Made by a program: the position numbers and the translations under genes. Source: an uncultured Bacilli bacterium (GTDB lineage: Bacteria; Bacillota_I; Bacilli_A; RF39; UBA660). From it: 64,000 nucleotides of DNA. Each line of letters starts with the position of its first letter. The stretch's first letter is position 1. The notes under the pieces are model-generated. The model was not told where the DNA came from. It ran no database searches and saw nothing but the letters and a program-made list of their open reading frames with translations. Shown piece by piece: positions 16,846 through 26,153 of the stretch. Location: positions 58,326-122,325 of the forward strand of contig CAJTIX010000001.1 in assembly GCA_910576795.1 (NCBI GenBank). Direction: 5' to 3'.

Positions 16846-17418
16846 ATGGAGTTTCAAAAAGTAATAGAAGAAAGAAGAAGTACAAGGAAATTTAGTAACG
16901 AAAAAGTAGATAAGCAAAAAATACTAGACTTAATTGAATGTGCTAGAACATCACCGTCTGCTGCCAATCGACAACCCTGGCATTTTGTAGTTGTAGAAAA
17001 CAAACTCAAAAATGAAGTAGCAGAAATTATGGAGGAACACTTAAAAAATAGTAAAGTAGAATTAGATAGTACTAAATATGCGACACATACCTATCAGGCA
17101 ACTAGTAGTCTTAAAGGTAGTATTCGTGTGATTCGAGAAGTACCAATTTTAATACTCGTTTTTCGCGCTCCTAATGAAGACTTTCATGATTCAGATTATC
17201 TTTCCATTGGAAGTGCTGTAGAGCATATTTGTTTAAAAGCAACTGATCTTTGTTTAGGATCACTATGGATTCGAGATGTAATCTATGTCAAAGAAGAAAT
17301 TGCTGAATTATTTTATAAAAATATGGAGCTTGTTTGTGGTATTGCGATTGGATACCGAGATGAATTTCCATACCCAAGAAAGAAAAAAACAATCGATGAA
17401 ATTATGGAATGGAAATAA
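16846..17418 (+). CDS. Nitroreductase-family FMN oxidoreductase
   Basis: A 190-residue NAD(P)H:FMN enzyme. The RRSTRKFS start and SPSAANRQPWHFVVV segment bind FMN phosphate, and the LSIGSAVEHICLKATDLCLGSLWIRD segment is the usual helix of the dimer core. Such enzymes reduce nitro compounds, quinones or other electrophiles in the cytoplasm. AGAGGTGG precedes the ATG at 16846. It overlaps or abuts the following ATPase gene. Confidence 0.88.
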   Translation: MEFQKVIEERRSTRKFSNEKVDKQKILDLIECARTSPSAANRQPWHFVVVENKLKNEVAEIMEEHLKNSKVELDSTKYATHTYQATSSLKGSIRVIREVPILILVFRAPNEDFHDSDYLSIGSAVEHICLKATDLCLGSLWIRDVIYVKEEIAELFYKNMELVCGIAIGYRDEFPYPRKKKTIDEIMEWK

Positions 17419-17420
17419 AA

Positions 17421-19268
17421 ATGAAAGTACTCACAGAAGTATATCTTACAAAGGCAAATATAAAAAAAGAATCTTGGCTTTTATTTCTTCAAACCATTTC
17501 CAAATATAATGGATATTTTCATTTGTGGCATATGTATATAAGTTGTGAACAAAATACGATTCATTATTTTGTGGAAACGAATCATGTATTACCAACTACA
17601 ATCAACCATTTAGAAGATTTTTTGTTAAAGAAAGTAGATTATAATGAATTGAAAATATCAAAATTTAAAAAGTCATTTCCTTGTTTTCATAGAGAAAATG
17701 ATAATTTCACAGATATTTATGGTTATTATGAAAGTCGGAAAGGGTGGAATTTGAAATTTGCTAAATTGACAATTTTACCACTTACAAAAGAGTACTTTCT
17801 ATCTTCTACAAAACTATATTTTGAAAAAAAGAATCAACCGATTCGAAAAAAATATTTGGTAAATATGCCTCAAGTATTTATCTCTATTGATTTTGATATC
17901 AATAAACGTTTCTTTTATAAAAAAGTACCAAAATATTTAAAAATAGAAAAACAACTAGGTTTACTACAAAGTAATCCAATGCAGTCATTTTTGAAAATTG
18001 ATACATTTCCTTATTTACAAGGAGATTACTATTTGAATCAAAATAGTTATCAATTTGATAAACATTCCTTGATTTTAGGATCCAGCGGAAGTGGAAAAAG
18101 CAAAATGATTAGTTTATTGATTGAGTATATGCACAAACATCCAGAATACAAGAAAAATTATAAAATTGTTGTCATTGATCCACATGCTGCTTTGGAAAAT
18201 GATGTTGGTGGCTTGGATCAAACAAAAGTCATTGATTTTGAAGACAATGATATGGATTTATTTATGCCAACTAGTGATGATTTTGTTTCCTCAACAGAAC
18301 TTTTTTTATCCTTGTTTCAAACGTTACTTATGGATCAATATAATTCTAAACTAGAACGAGTATTACGATATGCAGTTCACCTTTTATTAATTGGAAATCG
18401 ATTTAATTTTCAAAATTTACGGAAGTTGATTTTAGAAATTGAATATCGTTCTTCATTGCTAAAAGAATTAGAGAAAGACCTTCCTTTAAGTGTATTACAA
18501 TTTTTTTTGAATGATTTTAATGAACTGAAAATTAATTATTATGGAGAGGCAATATCTCCTATTATATCCTTCATTGATGAGATGCAACTATTACCTGTTT
18601 TTAATCAAGAAAAAAGCAGTTGTAATTTAAAAGATACGATTCACAATCATTTTCTTACCATCGTATCACTCAATCGTATGAAGTTAGGGGACAAAATTAC
18701 CAAAACAATCTCAGGATTGGTGATGCAACAACTACTGGGTTTGGTTCAATCCTATACATATTCAGAATCTATCATTTTTATATTAGATGAAATATCGGTA
18801 ATAGAAAACCCAATTGTATGTCGTTTTCTATCTGAAGCAAGAAAATACGGTGTTGCGATGTTTATTGCAGGTCAATATTTAAATCAGGTAAGTAAAGAGG
18901 TAAAAGATGCGATATTTGCAAATGTACTAAATTATTATATATTTAGGATTTCCAAATTGGATGCCAATATATTGGTGGATAATTTTGATATCAATATTCC
19001 ACTAGAAAATACAAAAGAATATAAAATGAAGTTATTAACAGAACTCCCAAATCGTAACTGTATTTTGCGAATTAGTAATGGCTCGATATTATACCCAGCT
19101 ATGAAGGGAACTACATTAGATTTTACGCCAACACCTAGGGCCAAAAAAGATAAGTTGGAACAGGTAGAACAACAGATTGTTACAAAAAAGAAATTTACAT
19201 TTGGAACGAATTTAAATTTAAAAGATATTTTGAAGGAGACTTCAACAGGAAGAGAGGAATTGAAATAA
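17421..19268 (+). CDS. HerA/VirB4-like P-loop ATPase
   Basis: A 615-residue ATPase. The first 215 residues have no recognised domain. Walker A is GSSGSGKSKM at about residue 220, followed by IVVIDPHAAL; Walker B is IIFILDEIS at about 452, followed by the SEARKYGVAMFIAGQYLNQVSKEV segment typical of HerA/DUF87/VirB4 hexameric motors, which use ATP to pump DNA or move protein. Start ATGs at 17409 and 17421 are both in frame. Its stop overlaps the next start (TAATG), so the two are coupled. No conjugation, pilus or DNA-processing genes lie nearby. The task is therefore unknown; a two-gene defence or DNA-handling unit is one possibility. Confidence 0.75.
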   Translation: MKVLTEVYLTKANIKKESWLLFLQTISKYNGYFHLWHMYISCEQNTIHYFVETNHVLPTTINHLEDFLLKKVDYNELKISKFKKSFPCFHRENDNFTDIYGYYESRKGWNLKFAKLTILPLTKEYFLSSTKLYFEKKNQPIRKKYLVNMPQVFISIDFDINKRFFYKKVPKYLKIEKQLGLLQSNPMQSFLKIDTFPYLQGDYYLNQNSYQFDKHSLILGSSGSGKSKMISLLIEYMHKHPEYKKNYKIVVIDPHAALENDVGGLDQTKVIDFEDNDMDLFMPTSDDFVSSTELFLSLFQTLLMDQYNSKLERVLRYAVHLLLIGNRFNFQNLRKLILEIEYRSSLLKELEKDLPLSVLQFFLNDFNELKINYYGEAISPIISFIDEMQLLPVFNQEKSSCNLKDTIHNHFLTIVSLNRMKLGDKITKTISGLVMQQLLGLVQSYTYSESIIFILDEISVIENPIVCRFLSEARKYGVAMFIAGQYLNQVSKEVKDAIFANVLNYYIFRISKLDANILVDNFDINIPLENTKEYKMKLLTELPNRNCILRISNGSILYPAMKGTTLDFTPTPRAKKDKLEQVEQQIVTKKKFTFGTNLNLKDILKETSTGREELK

Positions 19269-19966
19269 TGGACGATCAAAAAGCCCTGACAATCATTGAC
19301 AAAGTTTTTGAAACGATTTTCGGAATGAAAAATAATCATTCTTTGGATGAAATTATCAATCAATATGCGTTTGATATCAAATTACCACAAGCTGTATATG
19401 ATACAACTACGAATGAAATGACATGGACAGCGTTAACACATTCGACATGTTATATGACAAATGCAAATATTGAAAAACGGAATGAAACAGTTGGATGGAT
19501 GATTCCTAAAAAAGAAGTAACCAGTTTAGAAGAAGTAATCGAATTATGGAAAAATATTGATTATTCTGCAACTGAAAGAATTTATAATTCCATTAATGTA
19601 ATCAAAAGTGATCCAATTTACCGATCAGAAAATGTATATCAATGTACCAATTGCGGAGATTCTAAAAACATTGTTTTCTGTGATGGTTGTTATAATAGTA
19701 CTTATGCCTTAGCAAGTCAAAGAAGTAATAATATCAATTTTTGTATTCGCGTGGATGATTCGAATAGTTGTAGCAATAGCTATAGTGTTATTTGCTCTAA
19801 CAAAATCAGTAATTCGTTTTTTATTCAAGATTGTTCGAACTTATTGGAATGCATATTTTGCTCTCATATATCCAATAAAAGTTATTGTATTGCCAATATG
19901 CAATTTGAAAAAGAAGAATATTATGCAATCAAAGAAGAAATTATAAAATGGGTTATGCAAGGATAA
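19268..19966 (+). CDS. Cys/Ser/Asn-rich repeat protein, partner of the ATPase
   Basis: A 232-residue protein of unknown family. The first 110 residues are ordinary (TWTALTHSTCYMTNANIEKRNETVGWMIPK). From about residue 125 it becomes rich in Cys, Ser and Asn with short 5-to-6-residue periodicity (CTNCGDSKNIVFCDGC, SNSCSNSYSVICSNKISNSFF, SHISNKSYCIANMQFEKEEY), suggesting a small right-handed beta-solenoid, possibly metal-binding through CxxC pairs. It is coupled to the ATPase by a one-base overlap. Confidence 0.6.
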   Translation: MDDQKALTIIDKVFETIFGMKNNHSLDEIINQYAFDIKLPQAVYDTTTNEMTWTALTHSTCYMTNANIEKRNETVGWMIPKKEVTSLEEVIELWKNIDYSATERIYNSINVIKSDPIYRSENVYQCTNCGDSKNIVFCDGCYNSTYALASQRSNNINFCIRVDDSNSCSNSYSVICSNKISNSFFIQDCSNLLECIFCSHISNKSYCIANMQFEKEEYYAIKEEIIKWVMQG

Positions 19967-20059
19967 ATAATAAATTAATATTTTTATTATATAATGATAT
20001 CAGGAAAAAATTGAATTGAAGAAAATGAAAATGAAGTAAGTAAAGGTGCTTGTACAGGA

Positions 20060-20434
20060 ATGGATGCGATTCATTTCATAATGGACAAAATTAAAGATGA
20101 CGCTTTAAAACAGGAACTTGATATTCAATATAACAAATACAAATCCATTTCTGATAAAATTTGTGAATTATATCCAGAGTATAGTGATAAAAAACCACAT
20201 GAAACAAATGCAATGAATAAAGCAATGACATGGTATGGAATTGAGATGAAAACATTTATGGATGATAGTACTTCTAAAGTTGCTGAATTATTACTACAAG
20301 GCACTAATATGGGTATTATCGAAGGTAGAAAACTACTCAATCATAAAGATACCAATGCTGATGTACATCAACTCATTCAAGAATATGTGGATATGCAAGA
20401 AGATGCAGTTGAAAAATTAAAACAGTTTTTATAA
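20060..20434 (+). CDS. Helical protein of unknown function
   Basis: A 124-residue, fully helical-looking protein (KIKDDALKQELDIQYNKYKSISDKI... MTWYGIEMKTFMDDSTSKVAELLLQGTNMGIIEGRKLL), in the style of ferritin-like four-helix bundles with His/Glu spaced along helices. I do not recognise a named family with certainty. The ATG at 20060 has AAAGGTG 11 bases upstream. In-frame codons before it (EENEVSKGACTG) look coding but have no ordinary start before a TGA at 20012, so the true N-terminus may be longer and use a rare start, or may have been damaged. A TATAAT is at 19990-19995. Confidence 0.6.
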   Translation: MDAIHFIMDKIKDDALKQELDIQYNKYKSISDKICELYPEYSDKKPHETNAMNKAMTWYGIEMKTFMDDSTSKVAELLLQGTNMGIIEGRKLLNHKDTNADVHQLIQEYVDMQEDAVEKLKQFL

Positions 20435-20456
20435 GTAGATAGTCTCTACTTTTTTC
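20434..20456 (+). terminator. Rho-independent terminator
   Basis: AGTAGA (20434-20439) and TCTACT (20445-20450) with a 5-base loop and T6 tail. Confidence 0.85.
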
Positions 20457-20507
20457 TTTGTATAAATTAAAAAATAATGCTATAATGAAAACACAGGAGG
20501 TTATTTT

Positions 20508-21302
20508 ATGTCAATCAAGGATTATCAAAATAGTAGAGTTAAAACAAAAGAACAACTAAAAGAAGAATTACAAAAATATCAAATGATTTTATCGAAACCA
20601 ATGGTGGAGTATTTAAATCACTTAATCGCACTTGATTTTTCAGTTATAAGAAAGTATATCAGTGATGAGGAGCGACTAGCACTCAGTGAACTAGAAATTT
20701 ATAGAGCTACTGCGATTTATAATATTTATTATAAAGCAATTAAACTGTTACAACAAACTGAAATTGGGTTATCTATAGAAACACCTTTAGAAGTTCAATT
20801 GACTGCAACTACTGAGATAGAAAAGGAAAAAATCAGATTATTCAAATTTGATTTTGAAAAGGCATTTTCAATACAAATACCAGATAATTGCAGAAGTACA
20901 CACATAGGGACAATTCAACTATACCAATCAATAGAAAATGAAGAGACGAGAAATCAAGAAATAGAGAGTCTGCAAAGAAATATAGAAAGATTGGAACATG
21001 AGACGAATCCGTTTTTGGGTTTAACTGCTGTATGTGCAACTAGATGGTCAATAAGTAATACAGAAAGAATAGAACTATATAAATCTCAAATAAAAAAATT
21101 AAGTAACCAAGTATTGACAGAAGTAGATAGAAAGAAAATTAAATATACAAATTATATATATTCATTATTTATGGAAGATTATGGACTTTCTGAGGAAGAA
21201 TTTATAGAGTATGTTCCAAAACATAAATTAACCGAATTACAAAAAGAATATGTCAAAAAGATGCCAAATTTACAAATTATAAAACAAGTAAACTATTTAT
21301 AA
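20508..21302 (+). CDS. Hypothetical protein with coiled-coil segment
   Basis: A 264-residue soluble protein, mostly helical. The stretch ENEETRNQEIESLQRNIERLEHE (about residues 143-166) is a likely coiled coil. I see no catalytic motif or membrane helix. ACAGGAGG before the ATG is strong. It is a single gene between a terminator and the pheS T-box promoter. Confidence 0.5.
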   Translation: MSIKDYQNSRVKTKEQLKEELQKYQMILSKPMVEYLNHLIALDFSVIRKYISDEERLALSELEIYRATAIYNIYYKAIKLLQQTEIGLSIETPLEVQLTATTEIEKEKIRLFKFDFEKAFSIQIPDNCRSTHIGTIQLYQSIENEETRNQEIESLQRNIERLEHETNPFLGLTAVCATRWSISNTERIELYKSQIKKLSNQVLTEVDRKKIKYTNYIYSLFMEDYGLSEEEFIEYVPKHKLTELQKEYVKKMPNLQIIKQVNYL

Positions 21303-21308
21303 AATATC

Positions 21309-21556
21309 TTGAAAAAATAACAAATTATGGTATACTAGTATCATATCAAAGGCAAAGATGAAGAAGTAGTAAAAAGGTCATGTTTGTATAAGAGAGTTCG
21401 TGATTGGTGGAAAACGAATCAAACATCCTTTTGAATTCACCTTCTAAGCTGATTTAAAAATACGGTAACGCGTTATAGTAATAAGTTGCATAGACCTGTT
21501 CTATGAATTAAGGTGGTACCGCGTGAAACACGTCCTTAGCTAAGGATGTGTTTTTC
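21309..21556 (+). promoter_or_regulatory. Promoter and Phe T-box riboswitch of pheST
   Basis: Promoter TTGAAA (21309-21314) and TATACT (21331-21336). The leader has an AGAGAG/GGTGGAAAA stem I region (about 21390-21413), a specifier loop GAA-TTC-A with codon TTC at 21436-21438 (phenylalanine), the T-box AAGGTGGTACCGCG (21510-21523), and a terminator with ACACGTCCTTAG/CTAAGGATGTGT arms and T run ending near 21556. Uncharged tRNA-Phe should switch on pheS-pheT. Confidence 0.93.
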
Positions 21557-21587
21557 TATTTCAAATATATTATAAGGAGGAATCTAT

Positions 21588-22634
21588 ATGAAAGAAAAGA
21601 TTACAGAAATAAAAAACCAATTACAAACCAAAATCAGTCAGGTAAAAACATTAAATGAATTGAATGATGTACGTATTGAGTTTTTAGGAAAAAAAGGAAG
21701 TATTACAGAACTTTCTAACTATATGAGAGAAATTCCTGTAGAAGAAAAAAAAGAATTTGGAAGCTTACTCAACACGATCAAAAATGAGGCAAATGAAATT
21801 TTAAATGCCAAAAAGGAAGAATTAGAAAATATTGAATTACAAAAAAAACTGAATTATGAAACAATCGATGTTACATTACCAGGTACAAAATTATCAGTAG
21901 GAGGTACTCATCCTCTCACCAAAGTAATTGATGAGATTGAAGAACTATTTGTTTCCATGGGATATGATGTGGTAGAAGGTCCTGAAATTGAACAAGATTT
22001 ATACAACTTTGAAAAACTCAATTTACCAAAAGGACATCCAGCTAGAGACGCGCAAGATAGTTTCTATATTACCGATGAAATGTTACTGAGAAGCCAAACA
22101 TCTCCAGTACAAGCAAGAACTATGGATGCCAATTTAGAAAAAACTCCAATTCGTGTCATTTGTCCTGGGAAAGTATATCGTAGAGATGACGATGATGCGA
22201 CACATTCTCATCAATTTACGCAAATAGAAGGTCTTGTTGTTGATAAAGACATTTCTTTAGCAGACCTAAAAGGAACACTAGAGATTTTAGCAAAAAAATT
22301 ATTTGGTGAAGAAAGAGAAATTCGTTTTCGACCAAGTTTTTTCCCATTTACAGAACCTAGTATTGAAGTAGATGTAAGTTGTTTCAAATGTGGTGGTGTC
22401 GGTTGTCCAATTTGTAAGGAAACAGGATGGATTGAGATTTTAGGATCTGGTATGGTACATCCAAACGTACTAAGAGGTTGTGGTTATGACCCTGAAATTT
22501 ATACAGGTTTTGCCTTTGGAATAGGTCCAGAACGTGTTGCAATGTTAAAATATGGAATTGGTGATATTCGTAGTTTTTATACCAATGATTTGAGATTTTT
22601 GAGTGATTTCAATCGTGTAGAAGGTGGTGAATAA
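21588..22634 (+). CDS. pheS: Phenylalanyl-tRNA synthetase alpha subunit
   Basis: A 348-residue class II catalytic subunit. An N-terminal coiled coil (about residues 1-90) binds tRNA. The catalytic core shows [20 protein letters not shown], the motif 2 area [28 protein letters not shown] and motif 3 [18 protein letters not shown]. It works as an alpha2-beta2 enzyme with PheT, which starts one base after the stop. Length is typical. Confidence 0.97.
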   Translation: MKEKITEIKNQLQTKISQVKTLNELNDVRIEFLGKKGSITELSNYMREIPVEEKKEFGSLLNTIKNEANEILNAKKEELENIELQKKLNYETIDVTLPGTKLSVGGTHPLTKVIDEIEELFVSMGYDVVEGPEIEQDLYNFEKLNLPKGHPARDAQDSFYITDEMLLRSQTSPVQARTMDANLEKTPIRVICPGKVYRRDDDDATHSHQFTQIEGLVVDKDISLADLKGTLEILAKKLFGEEREIRFRPSFFPFTEPSIEVDVSCFKCGGVGCPICKETGWIEILGSGMVHPNVLRGCGYDPEIYTGFAFGIGPERVAMLKYGIGDIRSFYTNDLRFLSDFNRVEGGE

Positions 22635-22635
22635 C

Positions 22636-25020
22636 ATGCGTTTAAGTAAAAAATTTGTGAGTGATTATATCGATATCAAAGATATTAATCCAAAAGAACT
22701 TGCTGAAAAAATGGTATTCGCTGGAAATGAGTATGAGGAAATGCGACCATTTTGTGAAGCAACCAATTTAGTGGTTGGGGAAGTCTTAGAATGTATCGAC
22801 CATCCAGAATCCGATCATTTACATATTTGTCAAGTAGATTTAGGAAATGAAACAGTTCAAATTGTTTGTGGGGCTCCCAATGTCAGAAAAGGACTAAAGG
22901 TCATTGTATCAAAGGTTGGTGCTACCTTACCTGGTGGTATTGTCATCAAAAATGCCAAACTTGCTGGAGTAGAGAGCAATGGTATGATTTGTGCATTATC
23001 AGAATTGGGATTAGAATCCAAATATTTAAAAGAAGAAGATAAAAGTGGCATTCATGAATTGCCATTAGATGCGCCTGTTGGTGCCGATGCACTAGAATAT
23101 TTAGAATTTGATGATACGATTATTGACTTTGAACTGACTGCCAATCGTGCGGATTTGATGAATATGATTGGTATGGCATATGAAATTGGAGCACTTTATC
23201 ATATCCCTGTACATGTTCCTGAAATTCATATTCAAGAACGTGGTGCTTCTATTGAACAAACAACAAAGTTAGATGTTAAAACCGGGCATTGTTCTATTTA
23301 TCTTGGTAAACGAGTAGAAAATGTAGAAATCAAAGAAAGTCCACAATTTATCAAAGCTCGTTTAATGGCCTCTGGGATTCGTCCAATCAACAACGTAGTC
23401 GATATTAGTAACTATGTGATGTTAGAATATGGTCAACCACTTCATTTCTTTGATGCTGATCGTTTAGGCAATCATGTGGTAGTACGTATGGCAAATCCAA
23501 ATGAAACCATTGTCACTTTAGATGGACAAACACGTAGTCTAAAAGAACAGGATATTGTCATTGCAAATGATCAAGAACCAGTCGCACTTGCAGGTGTAAT
23601 GGGGGGATTATCAACAGAGGTTGAGGAAAATACTAAAAATATTTTCATTGAAGCTGCGATTTTCGAACCTACTCATATTCGTTATACTTCAAAATCTATT
23701 TTAAGGAGTGAAGCAAGTAGCCGTTATGAAAAAGGAATTGATCCGAATCGTACAGAACAGGCAATCCTTCGTGCGTGTGAATTATTAGAAAAATATGCTG
23801 GTGGATCCATATGTCCAGGAATGTTATGCCATGATGTTGCAAAGAAACAAGATAAGGTGATTACAATTACATTAGATAAAATCAATCAAGTTTTAGGAAT
23901 GCAACTCAAAAATACAGATGTAGAAGATATTTTTACACGTCTTGGATTTACGTACCAGTTAAATGATGGAATATATGAAGTAACCGTTCCAACTAGAAGA
24001 ATAGATGTCAATATCAAAGAAGATTTGATTGAAGAAATTGGACGTATCTATGGATATGATCATGTAACTGGAAAGTTACCAGTTGTGCCAATGAAACGTG
24101 GAAGTTATTCTAAAAAAGCCAAAATGGTAAAAGAAATTCGCAAGCGTTTAGAAGGTTTAGGATTATATCAAGTAATTACCTATTCTTTGGTTGGCGAACA
24201 GGAATGTAATTCTTTTGTAAATAAAAATAGGGATTTCGTATCTATTTTAGCCCCCCTTAGTGAAGATAAAAAGATTATGAGACAGTCTTTTATTCCATCA
24301 TTATTAACTGTAATGGAATATAATTTAGCACGTAATCATAAAGACATTCAAATTTTTGAAACAGGCTCTATTTATTATAAAGAAGGAGACTATGTAGAAG
24401 AACAAGTGATATCAGGATTATTGCTTGGTAACTATCAAGGAAATACATGGCAAAATAATATCCAAAAGGTAGATTTCTATTTGGTAAAGGGAATCATTGA
24501 AAATTTATTAAACTATTTAGGATTGAATGGTCGTTATCAAATTGTTGCAGATGAAACATGTAAAGATATGCATCCAAAGATGACAGCTTCTATTCTTGTA
24601 GACCACGAAAAAGTAGGCTTTTTTGGTAAAGTACATCCTAGTATGAGTAAAAGAGATGTTTATGTATTTGAAATCAGTATTGATCAATTGTTATCGAAAA
24701 AAGTAAGACAAATGAAATACAAGGAAATTTCAAAATATCCAAGTGTTCATAAAGATTTAGCGTTCGTTATGCCTGCATCTATGGAATCTGAACAAGTCAT
24801 GTCTATCTTAAAAAAGGTTGGCGGAAGATTATTGAGTGAAATAGATGTATTTGATGTTTATGAAGGAGAAAATGTTTTAGAAAATGAAAAATCTATCGCA
24901 TATTCTCTTACATTCCAAAACCCAACGAAGACATTAAGTGATGAAGAAGTAACGAAGGTTTTCAATCAAATGATTACAGAAGTGGAAAGTAAATTAAAAA
25001 TAAAATTAAGAAATAAATAA
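22636..25020 (+). CDS. pheT: Phenylalanyl-tRNA synthetase beta subunit
   Basis: A 794-residue subunit with the usual chain of domains: an EMAP-like tRNA-binding domain (about 40-155, LVVGEVLECIDHPESDHLHICQVD), B3/B4 editing region (about 210-385), B5 (about 405-470), the degenerate catalytic core and a C-terminal FDX-ACB anticodon domain (about 700-794, YKEISKYPSVHKDLAFVMP). Editing removes mischarged Tyr. AAGGTGG before the ATG at 22636. Confidence 0.97.
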   Translation: MRLSKKFVSDYIDIKDINPKELAEKMVFAGNEYEEMRPFCEATNLVVGEVLECIDHPESDHLHICQVDLGNETVQIVCGAPNVRKGLKVIVSKVGATLPGGIVIKNAKLAGVESNGMICALSELGLESKYLKEEDKSGIHELPLDAPVGADALEYLEFDDTIIDFELTANRADLMNMIGMAYEIGALYHIPVHVPEIHIQERGASIEQTTKLDVKTGHCSIYLGKRVENVEIKESPQFIKARLMASGIRPINNVVDISNYVMLEYGQPLHFFDADRLGNHVVVRMANPNETIVTLDGQTRSLKEQDIVIANDQEPVALAGVMGGLSTEVEENTKNIFIEAAIFEPTHIRYTSKSILRSEASSRYEKGIDPNRTEQAILRACELLEKYAGGSICPGMLCHDVAKKQDKVITITLDKINQVLGMQLKNTDVEDIFTRLGFTYQLNDGIYEVTVPTRRIDVNIKEDLIEEIGRIYGYDHVTGKLPVVPMKRGSYSKKAKMVKEIRKRLEGLGLYQVITYSLVGEQECNSFVNKNRDFVSILAPLSEDKKIMRQSFIPSLLTVMEYNLARNHKDIQIFETGSIYYKEGDYVEEQVISGLLLGNYQGNTWQNNIQKVDFYLVKGIIENLLNYLGLNGRYQIVADETCKDMHPKMTASILVDHEKVGFFGKVHPSMSKRDVYVFEISIDQLLSKKVRQMKYKEISKYPSVHKDLAFVMPASMESEQVMSILKKVGGRLLSEIDVFDVYEGENVLENEKSIAYSLTFQNPTKTLSDEEVTKVFNQMITEVESKLKIKLRNK

Positions 25021-25047
25021 AAATTGAGATTGACTTCTCAATTTTTT
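25021..25047 (+). terminator. Terminator of pheST
   Basis: AAATTGAG (25021-25028) and CTCAATTT (25037-25044) with an 8-base loop and T-rich tail. Confidence 0.85.
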
Positions 25048-25067
25048 CATATAATAGTTGTGATGTA

Positions 25068-25096
25068 TTTACTTTATATTAGACAAATAGTATAAT
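25068..25096 (+). promoter_or_regulatory. Putative promoter of a small toxin-like mRNA
   Basis: TTTACT (25068-25073), 17 bases, TATAAT (25091-25096). The leader after it can fold TTTCCC (about 25132) against GGGAAA (about 25158), next to the ribosome site. Confidence 0.55.
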
Positions 25097-25176
25097 TATA
25101 CTTAGGATATGTTTGATTTCTGTCAGATGTTTTTCCCTTTCTTTTACTTTTTGTAATGGGAAAGGCGGTGATATTT

Positions 25177-25256
25177 ATGAAAAATGTCTTTATTTCATAA
25201 TAACGCTGTTATTTGTTGTAATATTTGCGTTAATCACTTTGTTATTTATAAAATAA
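25177..25256 (+). pseudogene. Small hydrophobic peptide, frame-broken; type I toxin-like
   Basis: An ATG at 25177 with a good AAAGGCGGTGA site gives only MKNVFIS before TAA. The overlapping minus-one frame from 25194 reads FIITLLFVVIFALITLLFIK and stops at 25256. One base gained near 25194, or a minus-one slip, would give a 26-residue single-helix peptide with a Lys end, as in Fst/Ldr-like membrane toxins. The surrounding RNA layout (repeats, shared terminator, opposing promoter) supports a type I toxin-antitoxin locus. The peptide lacks the Pro and Val-Gly of true Fst, so the family is uncertain. Confidence 0.45.
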
Positions 25257-25257
25257 A

Positions 25258-25375
25258 ATAGGCATCTGATAATCACCATTGTGATTTGTCAGATGCCGTT
25301 TCCAAACATAAGGGAATGCATTTGACCTGCTACAACCAAATGTATCCTTTTTATTGTATGAAGTTTCCTTCATCT
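25258..25375 (-). ncRNA. Putative antisense/antitoxin RNA
   Basis: On the minus strand TTGACA (25405-25410) and TACCAT (25382-25387) are 17 bases apart, so a transcript should start near 25375 and end in the hairpin at 25261-25297, about 115 bases. It would open with ATGAAG-GAAA-CTTCAT, a GNRA-capped stem, followed by an imperfect GGATACATTTG/CAAATGCATTCC stem. It overlaps the 3' end of the small mRNA, and through the TGTCAGATG repeat it can also pair with the mRNA 5' leader, as in Fst-type par loci. Confidence 0.5.
25261..25297. terminator. Shared bidirectional terminator hairpin
   Basis: GGCATCTGA (25261-25269) and TCAGATGCC (25289-25297) close an inner AATCAC/GTGATT stem. It ends the plus-strand small mRNA and the minus-strand RNA. 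Its TGTCAGATG (25287-25295) repeats the one at 25121-25129. Confidence 0.75.
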
Positions 25376-25436
25376 GTATACATGGTACCATAAAATAAAG
25401 TAGGTGTCAAACCAATGTTGACTGTTCGTATAAAAA

Positions 25437-26153
25437 TTATTTTGCTTGATATTTTTCCATAAAAGTAAGATATGCTTTATTTTCTAAATTCAAATGAAAT
25501 GGTTTAAATTTAAAATTAGAATCTAACCCTAAAATCAATTGTTTTACAAAATATTTTAATAGTTCTGGATTACGAATTAAGATAGGACCAATTAAATAAG
25601 TTCCATAAAAATGATTTTTGATAATTCCTTCTTGACTCATTTTAGGCGCATATCCAGTTCCTTTGGTAAATGTAACAAATGCATTTTCTTTCACATTTTT
25701 CATAACCCCAAATCGATTTTGAAAACCTAAGATTGGTTTATTTATAAATGCTGTATTTCCAATACATTCTCCTACAATTCGCATTGTTTCTTGTTTACTT
25801 TCAAAATGTAATAAACCTAAAGCTTTCATTTTTTTTGTGGTTAGAATACTTTTTCCAAATAATTCGATTGCATTTCCTGTAATTAGAAAGAATACACCAC
25901 TATTGATTGCTTTTTCAATTTCCTTTTTATAGGGAAGTAGATGTTTTAAAACCAATTTTTGATTTTCTTCTGTACCCATTCCCATATAAACAAAGTCATA
26001 GTTTGAAAAGTGGAGTGTATCGGTAATGGTTAATAAATCTACTTTTACTTTTATTCCTTGTTCTTCTAATTGTTTTTTTAATGCTTTTATATTTCCACTT
26101 TCTCCATATAAATTCATTAAATCATAATAAAGGTGAGCAATATGGATAATCAT
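25437..26153 (-). CDS. gatD: GatD-like amidotransferase lacking catalytic Cys and His
   Basis: A 238-residue homologue of GatD, the class I glutaminase partner of MurT that amidates D-Glu of lipid II. The start (IIHIAHLYYDLMNLYGESGNI), the KALGLLHFESKQET segment and GTYLIGPILIRNPEL match GatD along its length. The nucleophile elbow, normally ICGGYQFLGK, reads ITGNAIELFGK with no Cys, and the catalytic His of GTYLHGP is Ile (GTYLIGP). The only Cys (GECIGN) is elsewhere. So it should not release ammonia from glutamine. It is last in a two-gene minus-strand operon and overlaps murT by four bases. It may now act only as a structural partner. Confidence 0.85.
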   Translation of the reverse strand: MIIHIAHLYYDLMNLYGESGNIKALKKQLEEQGIKVKVDLLTITDTLHFSNYDFVYMGMGTEENQKLVLKHLLPYKKEIEKAINSGVFFLITGNAIELFGKSILTTKKMKALGLLHFESKQETMRIVGECIGNTAFINKPILGFQNRFGVMKNVKENAFVTFTKGTGYAPKMSQEGIIKNHFYGTYLIGPILIRNPELLKYFVKQLILGLDSNFKFKPFHLNLENKAYLTFMEKYQAK

